A stretch of 64,000 bases of DNA from Bacillota bacterium (GTDB taxonomy: Bacteria > Bacillota > Clostridia > Lachnospirales > Lachnospiraceae): assembly GCA_023415055.1 (NCBI GenBank), contig JAEZLZ010000131.1, forward strand, positions 1 to 64,000, read 5' to 3'. Made by a program: the position numbers and the translations under genes. Position 1 is the stretch's first letter; every line of letters starts with the position of its first letter. The notes beneath the pieces are model-generated. The model was not told where the DNA came from, did no database searches, and saw only the letters and a program-made list of their open reading frames with translations. Below, one piece after another: positions 1 through 7,277 of the stretch.

Positions 1-122
1 CTTTATCCATCCGCTTAGCACCCTACATTTCTGTAACGCACCGGATTTAGCTACACGGCTCACTGGTGATTACCGTGGTCGGACTTACACCGACAGGCAT
101 GGTCCAGCTTCGCTGGACACAC
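1..122 (-). mobile_element. Probable 5' end of a group II intron (partial)
   Basis: Read on the minus strand, this stretch begins at base 122 with GTGTG, the usual 5' boundary of bacterial group II introns. A short hairpin (GTCCAGC/GCTGGAC) and then GTCGGTGTAAGTCCGAC follow, which resembles the first helices of intron domain I. The rest, including any reverse transcriptase and domains V and VI, lies beyond the left edge. It starts about 14 bases past the terminator hairpin of the EAL-domain gene, the kind of site used by group IIC introns. The call rests on motif resemblance only. It could be another structured RNA. Confidence 0.5.
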
Positions 123-136
123 GCGCATCATCAAAG

Positions 137-167
137 AAAAGGATGACAACTAGGTTATCATCCTTTT
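137..167 (-). terminator. Terminator of the GGDEF/EAL gene
   Basis: A 14-bp stem (one G-U pair) with a CTA loop is formed by bases 137-150 and 154-167. On the minus strand it ends in TTTTCTTTG. It lies about 90 bases past the stop codon of the EAL-domain gene. Confidence 0.75.
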
Positions 168-254
168 CCTATTCCCCGTACACCTGTAGCCATATCAAAT
201 ACAGCGCTTGTGTGAAGTTAATATGCATATTTTACTTTGCCCTATCGATTTTCC

Positions 255-1589
255 TTATTGATTTAGTAATTCATTCAATTTATCAGAAGGTAAGGGCTTG
301 CATAACAGATAACCTTGACCGCGCTCACAGCATGTTTCCTTTAGATAATCAAGCTGCTCTCGGGTCTCAATTCCCTCTGCTACTACTCTATAATTCAATT
401 CATGAGCCAAGGAAAGAATGTTCTGGGTAATTACAGTTTCCTCATTCCCATGCGGTATAGACTGTATAAAACTTTTATCAATTTTAATGATATCAATCGG
501 AAGCTTCATGATGTGGGTAAAGGAGGAATAACCGGTTCCGAAATCATCCAGAGCTATCTTAATGCCATAGTCTCTCAGACGCTTCAGTCGCTCGATTGCC
601 ATATCAACCTGAGTTAGGAGAATTGTCTCTGTTATCTCAAATATTACTTTTGAATAGTCCAACTGATAGGAAGCGATAATCTCTTCTATCTTTTGAAAAT
701 TGCTCTCACTTTCTAAGGTTTTACTGGACAGATTAATTGATAATTCAATATTCTCTAAGCCATTCTTCTCCCAATCCTCTTTCTGATGAAGAGCTTCATT
801 GACGATCCATCGTTCCAGACTATAAATCTGTTTTGATTTCTCAGCAATAGGAATAAAGATATCCGGAGGAATAAAACCACCGTCTGCTTTCGGCCAACGA
901 ACTAATGCTTCCACTCCGATGATCTCATTGGTCATCAAATTGTATTCCGGTTGATAAAATAATAGGAACTCCTCTTTATCAATACCATATTGAAGTTTAT
1001 TAATCATCTGAACCTGTTCTATGATATCTTTCTGAAGCTCATCGCTATAGAGACTAATGTCTTGACCTGATTTCTTTGCCAGGTAACTGGCTGTCTCCGC
1101 TTTTTTAAGTAGTGTATCAATATCATGCCCATGATCAGGATAAAGTGCTATTCCGGCACTCATCGTAATATAAAATGTATAATCTGATATACAGATATTA
1201 CAGCCATTATTCACAACATCTTCTATTGACTCATAGATTTGTTGCTGAGATTCATAATCCGTACATAAAATAGCAAACCTATCGCTTGTTACCCTTGTAA
1301 AGTAACTGGGAATGTTAACCTTCGTGGCTAGATACTCTGCCACACATTTAATTATATTATCGCCTATATCACAACCATAAGTTTCGTTTAGATAAGTAAA
1401 GTTGTTAATATCTAAATATACGAGAGCGAAGCTTTCTATTCCTGCAATCTGATTGCAAGATCTATGAACAATGTAATCGGATAAAACATTCTTTAATAAG
1501 TTAACCTTGGGCAAACCGGTAAGTTCATCATAAAACGTTGGCCATAAATTCGCTTTTCCCATACTTTTTCTCTCTTGTTCCCGCTTCAT
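255..1589 (-). CDS. Degenerate GGDEF plus intact EAL domain protein (c-di-GMP phosphodiesterase)
   Basis: A 444-residue cytoplasmic protein with no membrane segment. Residues about 15-180 are a GGDEF fold (DELTGLP start), but the signature reads TSDRF instead of GGDEF, so cyclase activity is not expected; it may serve as a GTP sensor or scaffold. Residues about 195-444 are an EAL domain with the catalytic set visible: EALVRW, INLSS, EITET, DDFGTGYSS, KIDKSFI, VAEGIET and GQGYLLCKPL. This predicts hydrolysis of c-di-GMP to pGpG. The first ATG has no clear Shine-Dalgarno sequence; a second in-frame ATG at 1562 follows a weak AGAGAG and may be the true start. The gene is divergent from the repeat-peptide gene, so the two could be linked in signalling, which is inference. 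Confidence 0.85.
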   Translation of the reverse strand: MKREQERKSMGKANLWPTFYDELTGLPKVNLLKNVLSDYIVHRSCNQIAGIESFALVYLDINNFTYLNETYGCDIGDNIIKCVAEYLATKVNIPSYFTRVTSDRFAILCTDYESQQQIYESIEDVVNNGCNICISDYTFYITMSAGIALYPDHGHDIDTLLKKAETASYLAKKSGQDISLYSDELQKDIIEQVQMINKLQYGIDKEEFLLFYQPEYNLMTNEIIGVEALVRWPKADGGFIPPDIFIPIAEKSKQIYSLERWIVNEALHQKEDWEKNGLENIELSINLSSKTLESESNFQKIEEIIASYQLDYSKVIFEITETILLTQVDMAIERLKRLRDYGIKIALDDFGTGYSSFTHIMKLPIDIIKIDKSFIQSIPHGNEETVITQNILSLAHELNYRVVAEGIETREQLDYLKETCCERGQGYLLCKPLPSDKLNELLNQ

Positions 1590-1670
1590 GATTAAAAAGT
1601 GTCATTTACAACAATCTTTTTAATAAGACAATAATTATTGGTCAAACATAGAATATAATATCAGGAGCTA

Positions 1671-1729
1671 AAAAACCATGTCGTATTTGGAAAATTTGAA
1701 TCAAATTTTCCAAATACGACATGGTTTTT
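1671..1729. repeat. Perfect 29-bp inverted repeat in the divergent promoter region
   Basis: Bases 1671-1699 and 1701-1729 are exact reverse complements around a single central A. The ends are AAAAA and TTTTT, so the structure could terminate transcription in both directions. It sits between two divergently transcribed genes rather than after one, so an operator, an attenuator or a relic of a small mobile element are alternatives. Confidence 0.85.
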
Positions 1730-1750
1730 GCATTTTGCCATGCCTATAAT
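1722..1750 (+). promoter_or_regulatory. Candidate promoter of the repeat-peptide gene
   Basis: A perfect TATAAT lies at 1745-1750, with a poor -35 (TGGTTT, 1722-1727) at 17-bp spacing inside the 3' end of the 29-bp inverted repeat. A start near 1757 would place the second inverted repeat at the beginning of the transcript. A weak -35 suggests a need for an activator. This is inference from sequence. Confidence 0.4.
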
Positions 1751-1765
1751 TTAGTTGATTTAAAA

Positions 1766-1794
1766 ATTAAAAACACGTAAAACGTGTTTTTAAT
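1766..1794. promoter_or_regulatory. 13-bp dyad upstream of the repeat-peptide gene (operator or attenuator)
   Basis: ATTAAAAACACGT at 1766-1778 and its exact reverse complement at 1782-1794 flank AAA. The dyad ends 51 bases before the start codon, just after the candidate transcription start. It could be the binding site of one of the nearby XRE regulators, or a hairpin ending in TTTTTAAT that attenuates the transcript. Confidence 0.5.
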
Positions 1795-1845
1795 TCATAA
1801 ATGTATAAAATAACCATAAAACAAAAAATTTTAGGAGGATTTAAA

Positions 1846-2094
1846 ATGAAAAATGCGAAAAGATTTCTGACACTCTCTATAATACTTATACTAGTGAGCT
1901 TGATGATTGTGTATGCTAAGACACAGATAAGAAATGAAAAAGTACAAACCTTCGCCAGCGATATGCCTCCGATCATTACTGCTGCTACCGAAGATGATAC
2001 TCTTCTTGCCAGCGATATGCCTCCGATCATTACCGCTGCTACCGAAGATGATACTCTTCTTGCCAGCGATATGCCTCCGATCATTACTGCATAG
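1846..2094 (+). CDS. Repeat-containing secreted propeptide, candidate quorum-sensing pheromone precursor
   Basis: An 82-residue protein. The ATG at 1846 is chosen because AGGAGG lies at 1833-1838 with 7-base spacing; an upstream in-frame ATG at 1801 has no such site. Residues 1-8 are basic and about 9-24 form one hydrophobic segment, followed by a charged stretch, so the product should be exported or anchored by its N-terminus. From residue 37 on it consists of the 18-residue unit ASDMPPIITAATEDDTLL twice, then a third copy ending at ASDMPPIITA. The chain therefore carries three copies of SDMPPIIT separated by an acidic ATEDDTLL spacer, the last at the C-terminus, as in pheromone precursors. 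The gene converges on two XRE/TPR regulators with one base between the stop codons. No modification enzyme is adjacent, so a linear peptide is favoured over a RiPP. The function is inferred. Confidence 0.75.
   Translation: MKNAKRFLTLSIILILVSLMIVYAKTQIRNEKVQTFASDMPPIITAATEDDTLLASDMPPIITAATEDDTLLASDMPPIITA
1954..2091 (+). repeat. 54-bp in-frame tandem repeat encoding the peptide copies
   Basis: Units begin at 1954, 2008 and 2062 with period 54. The third is cut short by the stop codon after 30 bases. The first two units differ only at the synonymous Thr codon ACT/ACC, which points to recent duplication or gene conversion. Confidence 0.95.
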
Positions 2095-2095
2095 T

Positions 2096-3034
2096 TTAGA
2101 TAACGATAATATTCTCGTAATTATTTAGAATATGCTCTTTTATAAATTGTTGTGCAAAAGATAGTTGCATAGCTGAGGCTACATAATAAGCCTGTTGCAA
2201 TATATCCAGACATTCTTTTCTATAGTTAGGCGATAACACTCCCAATTCAATTAACCGTTCCTTATTCCAAGCGACACCATATAATAGATTTGGGAGTGCG
2301 TGTCCTAATTTACTTTTTTTACAGGTATGTATTCCTTCATTCGCAATTGTGATTGCTTCTTCATATTTACCTACTAAACCATACCATTTTGACAGGTTAT
2401 TTGCTATTGTTACCTGTAAGATAGCCCGCTGCTGTTCTTCCATATAACTGTGCTTAAGTGCATAATATGCTTCCTTAATAACCTCGATAGCATTGATGTA
2501 ATCTTCTTTCTCGTAATATGCAATAGAGATATTGATTAATAACAGCGTCTCATTGTAGCTCAAGGGCCAATTTGCTAGTGATATCGTCCCATACTTCGGT
2601 ATCGTTAACTGTATTGCTCTTTGAAATCCCTCGAGGCATTCATCTACATTGATTCGTTTAAGATAGTAATTAACGATTGCTTCCGCTCTTATAATAAATT
2701 GTTTGTCTAAGACAGAGTTTCCCGCTGCTTTTTTTATTTCAATTAATGCCTGGTCAGCTTTATTGAAATCATATTGCCTTATATAATCTTCAAATAGTTT
2801 CATTTGCTCCAATACCTTTAGATCTGATACCGAGAGCATAGAGTAAGCCCGATCCCTAATACGGCCCATGCGTTCCATCAACAGTTCATAAACATCCCTG
2901 CTTGGATTCTGGCTACCGTTTTCTATTCTTGATAAGGTCTCCACTGAACAGATTTCATCGCAGAGCTGTTCCTGCGTGATCGACAGTGATTTTCTTGTCA
3001 TGCGAACCACATCACCTAATCGATATCTGCCCAT
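2096..3034 (-). CDS. XRE-family regulator with TPR-like C-terminal domain (RRNPP type), second of a tandem pair
   Basis: A 312-residue protein. Residues about 6-58 form an HTH_3/Cro-C1 domain (TQEQLCDEICSVETLSRI). The remaining 250 residues are helical, with repeated AxxY/IA patterns typical of TPR arrays such as those binding peptides in PlcR, Rgg, NprR and ComR proteins. The start is supported by AGGAGG 7 bases upstream. It overlaps the 3' end of the upstream paralogue by 19 bases, so the two are cotranscribed and probably coupled. Its stop codon is one base from that of the repeat-peptide gene on the other strand, so the 3' ends of the transcripts should overlap. A receptor role for the SDMPPIIT peptide is inferred from the arrangement. 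Confidence 0.8.
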   Translation of the reverse strand: MGRYRLGDVVRMTRKSLSITQEQLCDEICSVETLSRIENGSQNPSRDVYELLMERMGRIRDRAYSMLSVSDLKVLEQMKLFEDYIRQYDFNKADQALIEIKKAAGNSVLDKQFIIRAEAIVNYYLKRINVDECLEGFQRAIQLTIPKYGTISLANWPLSYNETLLLINISIAYYEKEDYINAIEVIKEAYYALKHSYMEEQQRAILQVTIANNLSKWYGLVGKYEEAITIANEGIHTCKKSKLGHALPNLLYGVAWNKERLIELGVLSPNYRKECLDILQQAYYVASAMQLSFAQQFIKEHILNNYENIIVI

Positions 3035-3969
3035 TGGTATTCCTCCTGAAGGTAATTCTTGATCATATCGGAAGAGGATCTTTCTTCACAGATATTATAA
3101 ATATGATAAGCCCGGATATAGTTTTTTACACATTCCTCTCTGCGAGTATCCATGCTGACATTTTTATCAAATAATTCTTCTATTGTTTTTGCTTTTAGAT
3201 AATACAAATCGCCTAGATAGTCCATTTTTCTGCTTCCCTTACTTCTCTCTATGCCTTTGTCGCACATCTCTTTCGCTTTCAAGGCATGTCCCTCTTGCAG
3301 ATACAACCTACCGGCTAAGACAGTCACTTTAGCGTAAATGAGATTGTTTTCCTCCGATAATGCCTGAAGCTCCAGATATTCAATTATCTGACCCAGTATC
3401 TCTTTTGCCCAATCAATAAGCCCGCCGAGCAACATATATTGAATGATATCGATGATTATGCCTATCTCGTTATTGCTCAGGTAATAATCTTTTATCCTAT
3501 GTGCCTTAAATTCAGGTACCGTACAAGAGATCGCATCCATTAAGAGATTTAATGTCTCATCTACTTCACCACCCTGCAGTTCATTCATCAATGCCTTACT
3601 GTATATGATAAATTGCATATGGGCATTGCCTTTTGAAGCTGCAACATGTTCATACTCAAGCAGTAGTTCTTCTGCCTTGTCCAGATTCCTTTCTTTGATC
3701 TGATTCGTTATTTCCTCTCGATTGACATAAATCAAATAATCAAAATCTGTCAGAATCAACTCGAATTGATTCGGCATCCTACCCAGCCTCTCCAATAAGG
3801 TCTCGAGCAGCAAGGAATCAGCATCCCTTTCTCCTGCTTCAATCCGTGACAAAGTGGCAATGGAACAGAGCCCTTTGCACAACTTTCCCTGTGTTATTCC
3901 GTATGATTCTCGAAAATATTGTATTGCTGCTCCAATTTTATTATCTGATAAGCCGAATACATGCTCCAT
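3016..3969 (-). CDS. XRE-family regulator with TPR-like C-terminal domain (RRNPP type), first of a tandem pair
   Basis: A 317-residue paralogue of the following gene. The N-terminal HTH (about residues 10-62) shares the LCSIATLSRIEAG pattern, and the rest is a helical TPR-like region. The ribosome binding site (GGGAAAAAT) is weak. Two divergent receptor-like copies next to one peptide gene suggest either two outputs for one signal, or one active and one decoy or repressor copy. Upstream, ACATCA-cattt-TGATGT (4060-4076) may be an autoregulatory operator. Neither protein has membrane segments or a second recognisable domain. Confidence 0.8.
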   Translation of the reverse strand: MEHVFGLSDNKIGAAIQYFRESYGITQGKLCKGLCSIATLSRIEAGERDADSLLLETLLERLGRMPNQFELILTDFDYLIYVNREEITNQIKERNLDKAEELLLEYEHVAASKGNAHMQFIIYSKALMNELQGGEVDETLNLLMDAISCTVPEFKAHRIKDYYLSNNEIGIIIDIIQYMLLGGLIDWAKEILGQIIEYLELQALSEENNLIYAKVTVLAGRLYLQEGHALKAKEMCDKGIERSKGSRKMDYLGDLYYLKAKTIEELFDKNVSMDTRREECVKNYIRAYHIYNICEERSSSDMIKNYLQEEYQWADID

Positions 3970-4409
3970 ATTTTTCCCAGTCCTATGATCAATATTATGT
4001 TATTTAGATTAGTTTCTGCCTGATAATTTACTCTTGCTATATCACATCTATAGATTAACACATCACATTTTGATGTTCAATTATTATTAGCACAAAAATG
4101 TAAATTATCTAGACTTTTCTTGCATAAACGCATTTTATGGTGTTTTATTTCACATTATATGTATTTAAGCTGTAATTGACATTCAATTATTGTAAATTTT
4201 TCGCTTCATTTTTATGATACTCTATCATAAAAATTAATAGTAAATTTGGTCCTTTCCGGTGAGTGCATCATTTACTTTCTTCTCTAACCACTTAATCGCA
4301 GTGTACTTTTATATATAAAATGCTGAATAATCCTAGGGTTGTTGACTTTATTCCGGATAGATGGATAATATTACTATAAGGTACTCTGGTATGACCAGAG
4401 TTGCTGTAA
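3970..4409. other. AT-rich gap upstream of the regulator pair
   Basis: No credible gene was seen in these 440 bases. Two small dyads are present: ACATCA/TGATGT at 4060-4076, and a perfect 10-bp inverted repeat TTTTATGATA/TATCATAAAA at 4210-4232. Either may be an operator for the regulators transcribed to the left. The right part should be the deletion border of the hypB remnant. Confidence 0.5.
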
Positions 4410-5000
4410 AAATACATAATAGATCTCCTTAATCTAATGTCATCTCCGGGCTCAGGTAAGACCACCACTCTAAAGCGAACGATACAAGAACTAAAAAATG
4501 AGCTTCGAATCGGAGTAATGGAGGCTGATATTGATTCAGACGTAGATGCAAAAACCATCTCAGAGACCGGCGCCAAAGTAATTCAACTACATCCAGGTGG
4601 TATGTGCCACCTGGATGCCGACATGACCAAGCAAGGCTTAGATGGACTTGGAACCGGCGATATTGATCTGGCAATTCTGGAGAATGTAGGTAATTTAGTA
4701 TGTCCTGCCGAGTTCGATACAGGCGCAATTAAAAATGCTATGATTTTAAGCATTCCGGAAGGCGATGATAAACCCCTCAAATACCCTCTTATGTTTTCTA
4801 ATGTTGATGTTTTACTAATTAACAAGATTGATGTTTTAGAATATTTTGATTTTGACATAGAGGCTTGTAAGGAACGGGCGAAACATTTAAATCCGAATGT
4901 TAAAATAATAGCAATCTCTGCACGAACCGGAGAAGGCATGAAAGAATGGACCGATTGGCTGAGAACTAACGTTAAAGAGTGGGCGGAAGGGGAGGCTTAA
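4410..5000 (+). pseudogene. hypB: 5'-truncated hypB (hydrogenase nickel-insertion GTPase)
   Basis: HypB-like sequence is in frame from about 4410, directly after an in-frame TAA at 4407. The G domain is well preserved: P-loop SSPGSGKTT, EADIDSDVDA, the metal-site segment GMCHLDADM, ENVGNLVCPAEF, NKID and a SARTGEGM end. HypB loads nickel into [NiFe] hydrogenases and is normally near 220 residues. Here the first 25-30 residues and the start are missing. The only in-frame ATG (4437) lies inside the P-loop region without a Shine-Dalgarno sequence. No hypA or hydrogenase gene is present. The intact remainder suggests recent truncation. Confidence 0.75.
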
Positions 5001-5004
5001 ATAA

Positions 5005-5685
5005 TGGCAAGAGGAAGCCTTTGAAGCTTATGGCCGAGTCAGGGGTCCAAAGACTACCGGTGCTTTTCCCGTCGGCGTTGGCTTGATGCGAGTTATTCCG
5101 ATTGAAAAGGCGATTAATGGTGAGACCAGAAGGGCTTCCTATGAAGAAGTATCCACGTATTTGAGTGAAAATGATATTTTCACTGTCTCGGACTGCTCCT
5201 GTCGAACCGCACGAGAAGCGATGGAAGAAGGCTGCGGCCATCTGAAGGAGGATATGTGCATTCAAATGGGTCATGCCGCTGAATACTATATCCGAACTGG
5301 CAGAGGCCGACAAATTACCAGAGAGGAAGCTTTTGAGATTATCCGTCGGGCAGAAGAAAACGGACTAATGCATCAAATTCCTAATCTGGATGGTTCCGGT
5401 CGTACACATGCAATCTGCAACTGCTGTGGTTGCTCCTGTCTGTCACTGAGAACAGCAGAAATGTTTAAGAATGTAGATATGGTTCGTTCCAATTATGTAT
5501 CTCAGGTTGACAAGGATAAATGTGTTGCCTGCGGAGAATGTGTGGAGAATTGTCCTGTAAATGCACTTCAGTTAGGACAGAAGCTCTGTACCGTCAAGCC
5601 TCTTCCGGTGAAAAAGGTTGAAACTCCACGGGAAAATCAGAACATAATGATATTCAGAATATTACATGATAAAATATGGATATAA
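5005..5685 (+). pseudogene. Fragment of an Fe-S/FAD oxidoreductase
   Basis: The reading frame opens directly after a TAA at 5002 and is homologous from the first codons (GPKTTGAFPVGVGLMRV), so the N-terminus is lost; the first usable start would be the ATG at 5083 or just after it. Visible are DCSCR, NCCGCSC and one [4Fe-4S] motif, CVACGECVENCP. In intact clostridial homologues the flavin-dependent oxidoreductase part follows the ferredoxin-like part; here similarity stops at VETPRE and the frame ends about 16 codons later. Such proteins are often encoded after hypB near hydrogenases, so this and the hypB fragment look like remnants of one locus. Confidence 0.7.
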
Positions 5686-5724
5686 TATCCTGGTTATTAT
5701 CTTTATTCTTGAAGGAGGGACCTT

Positions 5725-5862
5725 ATGCTGGCTTTACTTGATGTGTTATCAGATTTCATCGAACCCTTTATTGGACTATTATTTGAAAAGGTATGGAAGA
5801 GATACAACAATGTAAATTACTGCGGGTTGCGATGCATAAAAAGGGGCTGTGCAATACATTAA
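5725..5862 (+). CDS. Small ORF (45 aa) with strong ribosome binding site, unknown
   Basis: ATG at 5725 follows AAGGAGGG. The product begins MLALLDVLSDFIEPF, is amphipathic in its first 25 residues and has three Cys in its last 13. Its 3' end runs into the left arm of a long imperfect hairpin (5838-5935), which weakens the case for a real gene. It may be a leftover start of a deleted gene. No family was recognised. Confidence 0.3.
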   Translation: MLALLDVLSDFIEPFIGLLFEKVWKRYNNVNYCGLRCIKRGCAIH

Positions 5863-5935
5863 TGATCGCTAAAGGGATGAAAGCTGTTCTTCCCTTAAGC
5901 TCACACAAATGTATTACATCAGCCTCTTTTCTCAT
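5838..5935. terminator. Long imperfect hairpin, probable bidirectional terminator
   Basis: AAAAGGGGCTGTGCAATACA at the left pairs with a near-complementary arm ending CAGCCTCTTTT at the right. A nested stem (GCTAAAGGGA with TTCCCTTAAGC) lies inside. It separates the rightward remnant from the leftward VirB4-like gene. Confidence 0.6.
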
Positions 5936-5989
5936 CTAATCTATGAATTATCATACAATAGCAGGTACCGTTTATGTAGCTACTAACTC

Positions 5990-7084
5990 TTACTTCATTG
6001 CCTTTACAAGGAAACGATTTCCTCCGCAAAGTACCAGCTTCTGTCCCTGGGGTGCCTTAGTCAACCATTCGATATCCTCAGGACTTAGGCTAAATAAAGG
6101 TTTCAAGATCTCAATCTTATCCATAGCATGACCGAATATCTCAAAGTAACCGGAGATATTTCTAAAGTTTAATCGTTTTGTCAAGAAGGTAGCCGTATCC
6201 TCGATTGCTGATGTGATCACGAAGCCCTGTGCCTTAGATACCTTATACATCATAGCCATATACTTATCATAACGGAAGAAAAGGGTATCTGCATCATCAA
6301 TCAATAATCTGGCACCGGTAATCGGAGCTTTACCGTTCAGTCTGGTCCAGACATCTTCGATTGCCATGAGGCAATATTTATCAGCATCCTCCTTTGATAC
6401 ATGAGTCACATCATAGATAACCAGACGGTGACATCCGATATTAATCTGCTCCTTACCTTCCGCAAATTGATTTAAATCGGCTACAGCACCGGCAAGCTCC
6501 TTCAGTTCCTCTAAGAAGGTATCCTTAAGTAATACATTATCTGTATTCGAAGGAGCAAGGTTCAGTTCCAAAGCTACTTTATCGAGGCTTGCTTTTACAT
6601 CCTCAAGCTTCTTTGCAATCTTTTTATTATTATAGGTTTCAATCATATTATTGAAAGCAAGTGCAAACTGATTCCAATCCAGATCACCGCATTCAAGACA
6701 TTGCTTCAACATAACCGTTTCAATCAGGTACTTTTGAAGATTTGTCAGTTTTGGAAGCTTAGTTTCGATTAATAGTCTTACCAAGCCGAATTTTATTTTA
6801 CTTAAGAATACAACATCCTGCTCAATCATATCACAGGCATCCTGTATGATCAGAGGATTCAAGGATTCTTTTGCGAGATCAATCACTAAACCATCATACT
6901 TATCGGCCAGTTCATTGAATTCTCCATGCTTGCTGATGACAAATACAGTCCCCTCTGTATTCTCAAGCACATGTTCAATCTCATTCTTTAAAGCGTATGT
7001 TTTCCCGGATCCGGCAGGACCAAAGTAGAAGCCACTGCCTCCGTTTATCATATCTCTACGCTGTTGATAAATCTGTACTGCCAT
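5990..7084 (-). CDS. Stand-alone VirB4/HerA-type ATPase domain protein
   Basis: A 364-residue soluble protein. Walker A (GPAGSGKTYALK) lies only about 21 residues from the N-terminus and a Walker B-like strand (ARLLIDDADTLF) at about 265. The pattern resembles the C-terminal ATPase half of VirB4/TraE proteins of conjugative elements, but the N-terminal VirB4 domain is missing and the usual DE after Walker B reads DD. The start is good (AGGAGGAACAATC-ATG). No relaxase, coupling protein or other conjugation gene is nearby, so it is either a domesticated ATPase or the relic of an element. The biological role is unknown. Confidence 0.6.
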   Translation of the reverse strand: MAVQIYQQRRDMINGGSGFYFGPAGSGKTYALKNEIEHVLENTEGTVFVISKHGEFNELADKYDGLVIDLAKESLNPLIIQDACDMIEQDVVFLSKIKFGLVRLLIETKLPKLTNLQKYLIETVMLKQCLECGDLDWNQFALAFNNMIETYNNKKIAKKLEDVKASLDKVALELNLAPSNTDNVLLKDTFLEELKELAGAVADLNQFAEGKEQINIGCHRLVIYDVTHVSKEDADKYCLMAIEDVWTRLNGKAPITGARLLIDDADTLFFRYDKYMAMMYKVSKAQGFVITSAIEDTATFLTKRLNFRNISGYFEIFGHAMDKIEILKPLFSLSPEDIEWLTKAPQGQKLVLCGGNRFLVKAMK

Positions 7085-7277
7085 GATTGTTCCTCCTTAA
7101 TAATTATTGCATTCTTTCGTAGCTGATCTGGTTTTCCTAAAGCTATTTGCTACTCCCTAATCAAATATTACAATTATTAGTATGCCAGATTTTATGCAAA
7201 ATGTATAGTATATAATTCAAAAAATGTACATAATTACAAAGCCTTTTTATTAAAGATGAAACAACTGACTGATTTTT

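Noticed and set aside
1767..2084. Minus-strand ORF of 105 codons with an internal repeat (GGISLARRVSSS)
   Set aside because: It is the antisense of the tandem repeat in the propeptide gene, with no ribosome site; its repeats are a mirror effect.
1954..2091. RiPP or bacteriocin precursor with several cores
   Set aside because: No radical SAM, LanM/LanB, YcaO or C39-protease gene is adjacent, and the core has few residues usually modified. The ABC exporter pair is 5 kb away and has no peptidase domain. The pheromone reading fits the neighbours better.
1954..2091. CRISPR-like repeat
   Set aside because: The units are contiguous and coding, with no unique spacers.
4583..4939. Minus-strand ORF of 118 codons
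   Set aside because: It is a shadow of the well-conserved HypB frame.
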